From Buddleja alternifolia (lineage: Eukaryota; Streptophyta; Magnoliopsida; Lamiales; Scrophulariaceae), in the NCBI GenBank assembly GCA_019426215.1, contig CM033399.1, forward strand, positions 27,847,022 to 27,911,021: a DNA stretch of 64,000 nucleotides, in the 5' to 3' direction. The first letter of the stretch is position 1, and the number at the start of each line of letters is the position of its first letter. The translations under genes were made by a program, and so were the position numbers. The notes under the pieces were generated by a model, which did no database searches, was not told the DNA's origin, and worked only from the letters and a program-made list of their open reading frames with translations. Shown here one piece after another: positions 1 through 10,200 of this stretch.

Positions 1-935
1 TCTAGGATTTGGGTCATAATGGTCTGAATCAATTCAATTGATGCTCGAACCTTAAACTTGTATTAGAGGTTTTTCAGTAATGTTGCATATGAGATATTTT
101 TATACCATATGAAAAGATAGATATGCATTAATATCATCATAGCATCATTGCTTAGATAGTTACATTGTTGCTATTATCTTTTTTCATAGTCAATAATTCA
201 AATTTCGATTCTTCTCGTTAAGTTCTCTATAAATATTTCCTCATATTCCAATTCTAAATAAAAGATCTCATCACTTTGAAATTTGTTAACTATACATGGA
301 GTTGTGTTGGTACATTGCGTGAAAGCATTGAAAAGATTATAATTTTGATCAATACAATTTGAAATATATATATTTAACACTTAAGACCTTAAATTTGAGC
401 TTTTCTTAATTTTAGTCATTTTGGGCGTACAATTAACAAAGAGATGACTTATAGGAACCAAACTTAACAAAAAGTTCTAAGGTTATATAACCAAAATTGA
501 TGAGCGTGGAATTATATAACGGCAGAAATTGAATTAGTGGCAAACAAGAGACATGAAAATGTAATTATCCCAACTAGAAACTGTAATTGCTTTACTAGGG
601 AAAAAACATGGATATTGAGAGGCTGATGTTATCTTGTTATTGGCTGCATATTTTTAATATAATAAAGATTGAGAAATCATACAAACGGCAAAAAAGTAAG
701 TAGAAAGAAGTTCTATTAAATACTATACCTGATGAACATACATTAGATAATTGAATATATAACAAGTACACCGTCTCCATTACTCTTAAATTACTAAGGA
801 AAACAAGCCTAATCACATCGAAAGGGGTATTATACCTCAGCTTAGCACCTAATTATACTTATTAAAATTAGAAGAAGAGAAAAAAGCCTTGTGGCTTTGT
901 TTACTGAACTTTTTCCATATTATTAGAACTAGTGA
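1..935. other. AT-rich intergenic DNA downstream of the CCT gene
   Basis: No credible coding region is visible here; the open frames are short and AT-driven. The right part presumably holds the 3' UTR of the minus-strand CCT gene that ends at 936. I see no structured repeat. Confidence 0.5.
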
Positions 936-2837
936 TCAGCAATAGCTATAATTCTGGTACTGAGTTGAGCCGAAGTTGTTGAAGAACGATCCTCTTCGTG
1001 CGATTCCTTCGTCGCATTCTTCATGAAATCCATCAATCTACAATCACATTTTTTTGAAACTTTTATTACCAAATTAAAAGCATAATAAAATTGTCAACTT
1101 GATTGAATAATTATTTAAACAAATAATCTTTCATAATGTAGTGTCCATTATAAAGTGTGAAAGGGACAGTCAGCCGCCATTACTAAATTTCTAAATATTT
1201 TTTAACTATGTCATTGTCAAAAAACACAAAGACTATAAAATTGTGCCCTTTCAATTTTTGTTGTGGTAATTCTAAGCTTCCCAATCTCGCTATGATAGTT
1301 TTTAAGAGCTTTCTAAACTCAAAATTTAAAGTCCCAATGGTTGTATTTAGGAATTGTGAGTGCAGAAACTCCATGATTTAGTAAATTGTTTAATTAGTTG
1401 AAGTAGATAAACAGGGACGAAGCAAGGGGGTTTGTGGGCCACCGGCCCCCTCAACTTCGAATTTTTTCTTTATCCTATAAATTTTTTATTTTCAAAATTT
1501 CGACCCCCAAAAAAAGCTAATAATATTAAGTTTTGCCCCTTTTTTTTTATTCGTGCTCCCAACTCCGCTCCATCCATATGCGTAAATGTTCTAATTTTGT
1601 GTCAATAATTATCATGCTTAGTTTCGAGGAAGGAGATTAAAGTACAACTCTATGATGCAAAACAATTATAACAATTAAAATACAAAAAAAGGAAAGGGAA
1701 TATTACCCAAAGATCATCTTCATCTTCATATTTATGAAACATCGATGCTTTAGGAATCTCTACAGCTTCATCATTGCGAGCAAATCTGCCACGTACCCTT
1801 GGTCGATTGTCCGCCAGTGTTTTTCGGCATGCATACTATTTATATTATCACATTAAAAAGTGCCAATTAAATAAAACAATTAAATTAACTTAATTATTAT
1901 TATTATTATTATTACCTTAATTGTTTTGTTGAAATTTCTTTGAGTTCTTTTTGCTCTGTACCTATCAATCCTTTCTTTCCTCTCTTCCGCACTGTAACGC
2001 CCCACTTTAAAATTTGCTTCCTCCATGAATGACTTTTCTGTAGATAATGGACTTGAAGATAGAACATTTCTTGTTTGCATGTCTATTTTCACCTTCTGAT
2101 ACACATAAAAAATTCAATGTATAATTACACAATTTGAGATAGATAATTGAAAGGCCGATGAAACACTGGCGAAGTTGTGACCCAAGATGTTAGATGATAG
2201 CTGATTGTAAATGTACTATTTGATATTCATGAATTATGTAACCGATTCTTCAAAATAAACAGATAATTGAAAAATCAAAGCTAATTTTTTTTTTTTTTTT
2301 ACTGACTTGTAAATCCCCAGTGCTGCAAACCCTTCTCATTTGACCAGATGAGAAGCTGCCTTCAGGTGAACTCAAGAGCAAATTCTGGGATTCAAGAACA
2401 CCATCAAATTGAGGGCGAAACGAAAAATTCTGTTTATTTTCGAAAGAATTACTGCTGTAACTCCTCTGCATGAACTTCATTGCACTCTCGTCATAACTCT
2501 GGGGTAGTAAAAATGAATTTGCATAGTTTCCAGAAAAGCCATCAAAATTGAATTGACATTCCTCTGTTTTCACCTCCAAAACAGAGTACTCTGTATTGCC
2601 CAACTGCGACAGCGATAAGCTCCCGAGCTGAACGCTGGGCGGCGATGATGAGATCAGAGCTGATGTGATTTGATCGAAAGAACCGGATTCATCAAGTGGG
2701 TTGTTGTTATTGTTTTCTTGAATCAAACCACTGCTATTGTCTTGTATTTCTTGTAGAATATCGAATTGAGTGTCGATGAAGGGGGAGAAAGGGTCGGAGA
2801 AGAGTGAGTTTTCGAACATGAACAGCTCGGAAGACAT
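936..2837 (-). CDS. CCT-motif family (CMF) protein, four exons
   Basis: Predicted nuclear protein of the plant CCT-motif family without B-boxes. Exons in gene order are 2837-2307, 2095-1916, 1835-1707 and 1037-936. All introns are GT-AG and phase 0, giving 313 aa. The ATG at 2835-2837 (MSSELFMFEN) was chosen because it is the first ATG of the frame; the upstream extension has only a TTG. Residues 1-177 are an acidic, Ser/Asn/Gln-rich low-complexity region typical of the family's N-terminus. The CCT motif lies at about 210-260 and is split by intron 2: it opens with RYSAEERKERIDRYRAKR and ends with RPRVRGRFAR, rich in Arg/Lys as expected for DNA and NF-Y binding. The C-terminus is acidic (YEDEDDLW) and then ends in FFNNFGSTQYQ. 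Family members act in flowering, circadian or metabolic regulation; which applies here cannot be read. The gene looks intact. Confidence 0.9.
1412..1575. repeat. Degenerate short TIR repeat in CCT intron 3
   Basis: It starts with GGGACGAAGCAAGGGGG and ends with an imperfect inverted copy (CTCCGCTCCATCC). It shares layout and several blocks (GGCCCCCTCAACTTC; a CCCCCAAAA stretch; a run of T) with 16088-16262. It lies in the intron between exons 4 and 3 of the CCT gene. Family assignment is not possible by eye. Confidence 0.4.
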
Positions 2838-3160
2838 TGGAGACAGAATTGGATTCAACTGCGCAAAAATCGAATCAAATTTCAAGAATTCAGATTTTGT
2901 GAATGCTTATAGTTGGTGAAGCGAAGACAAAATTTCAGGGCAAAAGACAGGGGAGATGTGGTGGCTTGTTTTGTTTAATCACCTCTCTTGTCTATAGCTT
3001 CAAGAACATGACAAGAATTTCATTTTTCTACTCTATGCACTATATATATATATATGTATATATATGTATGTATTTTTGTTTGCACTTTCTCTCTCACACA
3101 GAAGAGAGAAAGAGAGAGGGGGAGAAATGCAATCTATTTAAAAATAAATAGGCGGCCCTC
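2838..3160 (-). promoter_or_regulatory. 5' leader and putative core promoter of the CCT gene
   Basis: On the minus strand upstream of the ATG there is an AT-rich TATA-like stretch at 3134-3151 (CTATTTATTTTTAAATAG), then a CT-rich pyrimidine tract (about 3080-3125) and a TA/GTA dinucleotide tract at 3042-3075. TATA followed by a pyrimidine-rich leader is common in plant promoters. The transcription start is not determined; placing it near 3105 would give a leader of about 270 nt. Confidence 0.4.
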
Positions 3161-3750
3161 TTTGCTATGAAAGCTCAGACGACAGAACAAGTTGAACGGT
3201 CAGGCCACTTCTGGTATAAAAAGACAACGACATTTTTATGGAAGCCCCTGAAGTGTTGATTATTCTAAATATACCCACCCCCAATGTTTGTAGAAATGCA
3301 ATTACTCGCCAAAACTGACAAATTTTAATTTTGATAATTCTTTAGTTAAACAGTCAATTAATATATAAAAAGCTAACTAGATACTTAAGAATAAAAAATA
3401 ACTCTACATCAAATTCATGAAATATTATTTATAAATTTTACACGGATGGCTTCCACCTAATCTAACAATCATAATTAGGCACATAATTTTATTCGATGAC
3501 AAATTGATATTATGAACGTTTTTGGAAGGATAACATAAGAATCTCAAAAAAGTAAAATATCTATTCTATCTTTTTATCACCTTATCTTTGTACTTGAAAT
3601 GGAAATTATCTATTTAAGAGATGTTTTTTTGTAAAAAAGAAATTATAAAAGTGAAATACATCATTTTGCATGGAGCTTTTTTCTATTTTTTTTCCCGAAA
3701 AAAAGGGTACTACCATAAACTATAGTCCGACAAACTCGAGCTAATAGTCG
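3161..3750. other. AT-rich intergenic DNA
   Basis: No gene or clear repeat is seen. The right end (about 3665-3710) contains A/T runs that, read on the minus strand, could be the remnant poly(A) tail of the LINE fragment that ends at 3751. Confidence 0.4.
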
Positions 3751-4335
3751 TTATTCTTGGTCATTTAGTGCCAATTCTATCTTGCTCATACTGGCTGATA
3801 ATGCCTTCAACCAGTTCAACAAAATTCTTTCATCTTCAATTAAGACCTCCCTTATAGCTAAATAGTTGGCAACTTGAGTAGCTTCTCTAAGTACAACTTG
3901 AATTTTTACCCTCCATTTCCATTTTAGCATCTCGCAAATCGGACAAATAATGTCAAAATACCCGTGCGAAAACAACGCTTCATCAATGCTTTTCCAAGCC
4001 TCCGTACAATCAGCCTCCAAGAATACACAAGCGAAGTGCAGCCCATGCAAAATGGCTAACAATTCAGCGCCCAAGGGAGAGTTCTGCTCAGCTTCACTCC
4101 AGATACCATGAAGCCATTTCCCTTGGTTGTCACGAATGACACATCCCAGACCTGTTGGACCCTCCTCATTGTTGTGATTATTCATGACCGCGATATCTAC
4201 ATTGACCTTCACGAACCCTTTGAAGGGTTTATTCCATCCTACGTACTCGACTTCATCACACACATCACAGTTATCCAATGTCGCTCGTCTAGTTGCATAT
4301 GTGCTCTTTCGAATATCCTCCATAAGTACCGTGGC
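3751..4335 (-). pseudogene. LINE-type RNase H domain fragment (RVT_3-like)
   Basis: A minus-strand frame encodes a plant non-LTR retrotransposon RNase H-like domain. It contains the WNKP..GFVKVNVD entry motif, GLGCVIRDNQGKW, an acidic LGAELLAI helix, LEADCTEAW, and VLREATQVANYLA where active copies usually have QVADxLA, so the last catalytic Asp appears lost. The frame runs into a hAT-like insertion (4336-5121), and the same frame resumes on its far side at 5122 for at least about 15 codons. Only the 3' end of a LINE ORF2 is present, so it is a dead 5'-truncated copy or a related domesticated RNase H-like gene fragment. A host gene of this family cannot be excluded, but the truncation and the insertion make it non-functional here. 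Confidence 0.7.
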
Positions 4336-5121
4336 CAGGGTCTTAAATTTCACCCGAAACATCGAAATTTCGGGTTTTCAAGGGTCCCGAAGAGAAATCT
4401 AACTTTCGATCTAATTTTGCAGAATACTTCTGAAGTTTTGACCGAAACCCAAAATTTCTCAAAATTTAAAATAATATTTGTTAAATATCTATTGAATTTT
4501 TGACTAAAACCCAAAAATTTTCGAAATTTTCCAAAATTTAAAATAATATTTTTTATTTTTTAAAAAAATTTAGTTGAAAATTAGGGTCAAATGATCATTC
4601 ATATTCAAAGAAAAGAAAATAAATGACCAATTATATAAACCAATAAGCAATAAATTAAACGAAATTGATAGTGATATTAAAAAATAACTTAAATAAAATC
4701 GGCACTTAACACAAAAATTATTTAAATAAGATCTCATAAAAATACTCTTAGAAGCTTGATGTGATTTTGAATAATAATTTTTATTAAAATTGTAGTATAC
4801 TTTATGTTAATGAAGTTCTTATGATATTTGATTATTATTTTACTACCATTATTTCTTATTTTCGCAGCAGGTTTTAGTCATTGTATTTAACAAGATTCAT
4901 TTTGCATATATTATACATGAAATATTATTAATGTAAAAAATACATATTTATGATATTTAAAGTTACACAAAGTTTCATTGTAAATTTTTAAATAATTCTA
5001 TAAATTTCCATAATTTGCTTAAAGTCGAAACCGAAATTTTGAATATTTTCGAAATTTCTTTCGAAATTTCCGTAAATTTACTACCCCGATATCGACACTG
5101 ATACCGAAATTTAATACCTTG
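4336..5121. mobile_element. Non-autonomous hAT-like element (786 bp)
   Basis: The ends are imperfect inverted repeats: left CAGGGTCTTAAATTTC, right (reverse complement) CAAGGTATTAAATTTC. Flanking 8-bp duplications are ACCGTGGC (4328-4335) and CCCGTGGC (5122-5129), 7 of 8 identical. Both the TSD length and the CA-x-GG start fit the hAT superfamily. The interior is AT-rich with repeated GAAATTTC blocks near the ends and no transposase. It interrupts the LINE RNase H reading frame. Confidence 0.7.
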
Positions 5122-5195
5122 CCCGTGGCATCACCACTTCTTCTTAGTAGATTGCTTTGTTACGTGCCGGCCAAAACAAGGTTCGTAGATCTCAA
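5122..5195 (-). pseudogene. Upstream continuation of the split RNase H fragment
   Basis: Removing 4336-5121 plus one target copy puts this short stretch in frame with 3751-4335. It then runs into the MITE that starts near 5204, so the 5' limit is unknown. Confidence 0.45.
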
Positions 5196-5203
5196 AAATG
5201 TAG

Positions 5204-5608
5204 TATATGTTTGGTTATGTTTAGAGATGGTGTTTTGGTGAGAATTATTTGTGAGAAATTTATGGGGACACGTGCGTGTTTGATGCGATTATGTTTGATT
5301 TTATTTTGGGAGTTGATTTTTGGGTGTTTTTTTTGTGAGATAATGTTTGGTTTTGTTTCCAGAGGGAACAAAAGTTACTGTAGCAGTCAAATCATGAAAC
5401 TTTTGTCTGTTAGAGATGAGAGAGAAGAAAGAGAGCACATAGAGAGGAGTGTAGGGGACAAAGTAGGTGTAGAAAGATGAAAAATAATTATTATATTTTT
5501 TTTTACCAAAAAAATAGTATATTTTTAACCAAATATTTTGTGAACTAAATATGATTTGGTGAGAATTTTGGTCCAAATATGGTATGTAAACTTAACCAAA
5601 CATTGCCG
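5204..5608. mobile_element. Short TIR element (MITE), family 1
   Basis: Left end ATATGTTTGGTTATGTTT and right end AACTTAACCAAACATTGCC form a TIR. About 200 bp of the left side match 10269-10490 (GGGGACACGTGC, GTTTTGTTTYCAGAGGGAAC, CTGTAGC, GTCAAATCATG), so it is a short relative of the larger element in PLAC8 intron 4. It has no coding capacity; frames across it are the repeat itself. Confidence 0.65.
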
Positions 5609-5964
5609 TAATATCCTACAAAACGCACCATACATACCTGTTAGGTGTTTCATTCAAGTTCCAATTCCAATCCACCCATCCTTTCTGATCAAGGGAGAAA
5701 AAGCCTTTTTTTTCTTAGAGGGAAACGATTGCATGAAGTATCGTTAGGATTACAATTACAAATGATGATTTGGAGGAAATAAGAGTGGACCAAACATGAG
5801 TTTTGAGTTTTGGACCTAAGCCCACATACGAACCCATATATGTTTTTCCCTTTTCTCTCTTGACAATTATGAATCCATAAATGTCATTTCCACATCGCAA
5901 TGTTGTTTAACAAGTCTTTCTTCTGGCCTTGATTATTATTAGGTTTTGGTCAAGTTTAACTCAG

Positions 5965-6243
5965 AGAGTGTTTGACTAAATTTATAAGCTCCTCTAAATA
6001 TCTTATAAGATATTTTAGAGTTTATAAGCTCTATAAATTTGTTTGGTAAAGTTTTTTTTAAAACAGCTTATAAGACTAAAAAATAAGATGTTTGGGTCTT
6101 ATAAGCTATTTTTAAAAAATTAACGCACCTCCACCTTTTTTTTTAACATCTTATAAGATGTAACATCTTATAAACTCCTCAAACATCTTATAAGATGTAG
6201 GAGCTTATAAGAAGTTTTGGATGAGCTTAGCCAAACACCCTCT
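5965..6243. mobile_element. MITE with palindromic CTTATAAG motifs
   Basis: Left end AGAGTGTTTGACTAAA and right end (reverse complement) AGAGGGTGTTTGGCTAA form a TIR. The interior repeats TCTTATAAGA and TTATAAGCTCC palindromes, giving a strong fold-back. The GTGTTTGG start resembles hAT or PIF MITEs common in eudicots. It is non-coding. Confidence 0.6.
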
Positions 6244-7170
6244 TATATTTATTGCTTTTTAGTATAGTAAAGTATCCGCATCATCGTGCACAAATATAGT
6301 ACGATTTGGGCTAAACACGTAAACTTTTATGTCTATATTATCTTATTTAAGTATTAGATTTGTATTTTTTCTATTCTGTTCTAATAAATTTCCCTAATAA
6401 TTCTCATTAGTGAAGTATTAAACATTTTATGGTATATAAACAACACAAAGTTCCCAACATTGTAAAAAAGTTCATATAATATCAAGGATTTCACAAGCTT
6501 CTCTTTCTCTCCCATTACAAAAATACAAGTCAAGCAAAATGATAGAACTAGTCATGGAATTTTGGCATCATAACCGACTCAAGACCGTTCATTAAATGAT
6601 TGTTTGAGCTCGATTTGTTAATTTATCAAACCAAGATAGAACAACTCTTTATATATTCGGTAAGTTTGAAGTTCTGTTTGAGCTCGATTCGACTAGTAAT
6701 AAATGACAAAATATGTATAAAAATATCAAGTTATTCGAGCTCAATTTAATTAAAATTTAACTCAATTAATAATTAAATCAAATTCAAAAACAAATTCTAA
6801 ATATTCGAGTCAATTCGTTTACATCCGAGGTCATAAACTCATAATTTTCCTTTCGCGTCGGCGTTGATAAGACGTCACAAATTTAGAAATCAAGCAAAAA
6901 GATGGAAAAGTCATCCGCGCTTTCTTCGTGGATACCTCAAAGACCCCTCGGACCCCCACCCGACCTATGGGGAGAACACGAGTTTACCTTCTCGGTTGGC
7001 TAATTTTCTTCACTCAACACTCCCATAATTGCACGCTTTTTTCAAAATTGGCGTTTCTTCTTCGTCTCGAAAACGCTGCTTCCTGTCTTTCTATTGAAAA
7101 TTCGAAATCAGGCTGTCAACTCAACTGTTGCTTAGATATATTATCGTTTTCGTCTCTCTCTTTTCAATTC

Positions 7171-7173
<3 letters not shown>
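6244..7173. other. Intergenic DNA upstream of the PLAC8 gene
   Basis: AT-rich, with a degenerate repeat at about 6590-6830 containing GAGCTCGATT repeats that may be an old TE. From about 6850 the composition becomes GC-richer, likely the proximal promoter and 5' UTR of the PLAC8 gene. The open frame starting near 6928 crosses the UTR and the exon-1 region out of frame and is not considered coding. Confidence 0.4.

Positions 7174-7201
<28 letters not shown>
7174..7201 (+). promoter_or_regulatory. GA dinucleotide tract in the PLAC8 5' leader
   Basis: An uninterrupted (GA)n run of about 14 units ends 19 bp before the ATG at 7221, preceded by a CT-rich stretch (CGTCTCTCTCTTTTC). GA/CT tracts in plant leaders can bind GAGA-binding (BBR/BPC) proteins; that role here is inference. 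Confidence 0.45.
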
Positions 7202-7205
<4 letters not shown>

Positions 7206-7220
7206 TGTTGTTGAGCCGAA

Positions 7221-10200
7221 ATGGGGTCGCAGTCGAACTTGGACAAGATGCAGTTGCGGCAGAATTACCGCAACCTGTGGCACACCGATCTTATGCGCAC
7301 AATTCAGAACGATCCTCCCTGTATGTATATACTTATACGATTTTCGATTTTGCGTCTATACATTATTTTGTACTGTGTATAGGTTTATTATTTGTGTTCT
7401 GGACTTAACAATTTCGTTTTTCTTTCTGTTAATTTCATTTTTTTTTGTTTGGTGCAGATTGTTGCTTCGCGCTTTGGTGGTGAGTAATTGAGTTTTTATT
7501 TTTCATTTTAACTTAATTTTCTTTGCGGATTGTTAGTGTGTTACTTAGAAATTCCGATCTGATTTGATTTTTGGTTTTGCTTCTGTATTGATTTGTTTCT
7601 TAGATCCGATATTTTGTATTAATTATTGAACTTTTAGTGAAGGTTTGAGATGGCAACCTTTTTAGGGCCAGAGTTTAGTTCGCTTGGCTTTGGGACTGTA
7701 CCGTGACTTTGGTTGACTATGAGTAATTTAGTTCAATTTCATTTATTAGATGTTAACTGATTGTCTAATGATTAGTTTTGAGTTTGATTAATTCGAAATC
7801 TTGATACCGACTTAGCGAAACTTTCTCCTAAATGTCTTTCTGAGTGACATCAAGTTATGTAAATAACACAAACATCATCAAGGTACCATCAGTTGTGTAG
7901 GATCTGAATGCCTTAAAAGAACTTTCTGTTCTTGGCGCAATTTAATTTCAAATGAGGTTTATTAGTTGCTAACTGATTGTCTGATGGTTAGTTTTGAGTT
8001 TGATTTACTGGAAACCTTGATCCCGACGTAGAGGAACGCTCTCTTAAATGCCTTTCTGAGTGACATCAAGTTATGTAAATAACACAAACATCACCAAGGT
8101 ACAATCAGTTGTGTAGGATCTGAATGCTTTAAGAACTTTCTGTTCTTGGTGCAATTGAATTTCAAATGAGGTTTATTAGTTGCTACCTGATTGTCTGATG
8201 CCTAGTTTTGAGTTTGATTTACTGGAAATATTGATCCCGACGTAGAGAATTGCTCTCTTAAATGCCTTTCTGAGTGACATCAAGTTGTGTAAATAACACA
8301 AACATCATCAAGGTACCATCAGTTGTGTGGGATCTGATTGCCTTAAGAACTTTCTGTTCTTGGCGCAATTTAATTTCAAATGAGGTTTATCAGGGATGAT
8401 TGGAATTATCCAAATGATGTTGAACGGTGATGCATTAGTTTTCTATCATATACCTGACAAAGAGTGCTGCTAGAGCCTAGAAGTCCTTGGCCAGAACCAG
8501 AAAGTATCTGCTGTGCTTGGCTATAAAATGGACAGTCAAAGAGCTATCTGTTATTTTATTATCAATTGATTGCTTTGAGACTTCACTTAAAATGTTAGAG
8601 ACTATCAGCTCCATTGTGTCAGTGATCATGGATTTGCTTGTAAAAGTTCAAAGCAAATGCTTTTGCTGTAATCAGATTCTGGCCATCATTTGAGAAATAT
8701 GGATATGACAAGGTTTTGGCCTATGGATCTCATCAATGAAATTGTTTGTATAAAATGTCTTCGTGGAAACCATCAGCAAGTGTTTTTTTCTTGGAAAGAT
8801 TTGTATTCAAAATTTTTAAGTTGGGTTTAAAGTATGTCGTTTAGGTTTATTTTCAACATCGCTAGAGAAATTTTTTTTTTTTTCAATATTTTTAGATCAC
8901 TCAACAAGTCGCCGAGTTAACGACAAGTGGATTTATTAGTGTGATGGGCTCAGTTTAGGATTTGAATAGGTTACGTTTATTTTCAATGTGCTTCCAGGGG
9001 CTCTTCCTGCAAACAGTTATTTGCTATTATGTGTATTTGATATATGTATATCTATTGCAAAACGTTCTTTTTGATTAAATGAAAAGCTCAGTGAAAGTCA
9101 TTTATAAATTATGATGTTATGCAGGATCAGTCTTAAATAGGAAAACTTTTTGTTGCATTATTTATCGTGCATATTATTCAAGTTCCAAAAAGTAGTTGGT
9201 TAAAATCAAATATAAAGTTGTAATTCTTTTGAATTCCCAAAATACAGTGGGCCCTGTGTATCATATATGCTACGGAAAAGAGCTCTTTACAATGACATGT
9301 CCAGGTAACCAGACTTCTATCTTTTTAAAGTTTGTAACCCAACTTAATTCGTGACATTGCAAAAGTTTGCTGTGGCTTGTGGCAGGTATGTGTGCTGTGC
9401 TGGATATATGCCCTGCAGTGGTCGGTGTGGTGAAAGTCGTTGCCCTGAATTTTGTCTTGCCACTGAGGTAAAATATATATATATATATTTTTAATATTTT
9501 GGTGTTTGTAACTTTTGTCGGAAATTCTATGGTATTTAGCTTCTTAAAAAGCTTGCTTCTTTTACGAATTTGTAGATTTTCGTTGAGAATGAAGAATTAT
9601 TTTAAATTTTCCGTCTAGGGGTTTGTACAGTGAAATCTGTTTGTGGACTTTCTATTCTGTTAAGGGTTTACTTAGGAACATTACACTTGTAATCACCAAA
9701 TGGTGGGAAATTGCCGATTCAGTCCTTTAGCTTGCAATTTGGACAAATCTATTGCAAAAGTTTGCAATTTGTTTTCAGCTGTACAGCCCTGGAGCTTTGA
9801 ACCAAATATCAGCACACATGGATTAAATGTTCCCCTCTCTAGAGACTAGACAGATCATGTCTTTTCAATTCGAGTCTCGATATTTTTCTCTACCAGGATG
9901 AATTTTGATCATCTTCCACGCTGGCATAGATTTTGTACGTATATGTTTGGTGCCATGATGATATTTCAATATTAGAGGGAACTCATTGCAAAATTTCTAA
10001 CCTTTAATAATTCAGGCAGGTCATTTGCACATTGTGTACAGTTTTCTAGCTTCTCATGTTGGAATTTGGAAGTGATGTTTCACCTATTAGGTGAATGAAA
10101 ATAAATAGAAAGAGGAATAGACCTGGCCACCTGTCTCTTCTTAGGTTACCCAAAGTAAACAACTTTCACACATTAATCATTCAGACCTCCATACAAACAC

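Noticed and set aside
2838..2885. N-terminal extension of the CCT protein by 16 residues.
   Set aside because: The extension begins at a TTG, not an ATG; the first ATG at 2835-2837 fits the family's MSS start.
6928..7491. A 187-codon frame over the start of the PLAC8 gene.
   Set aside because: It reads the 5' UTR, exon 1 and introns out of frame and includes the GA tract; the spliced PLAC8 frame explains the locus.
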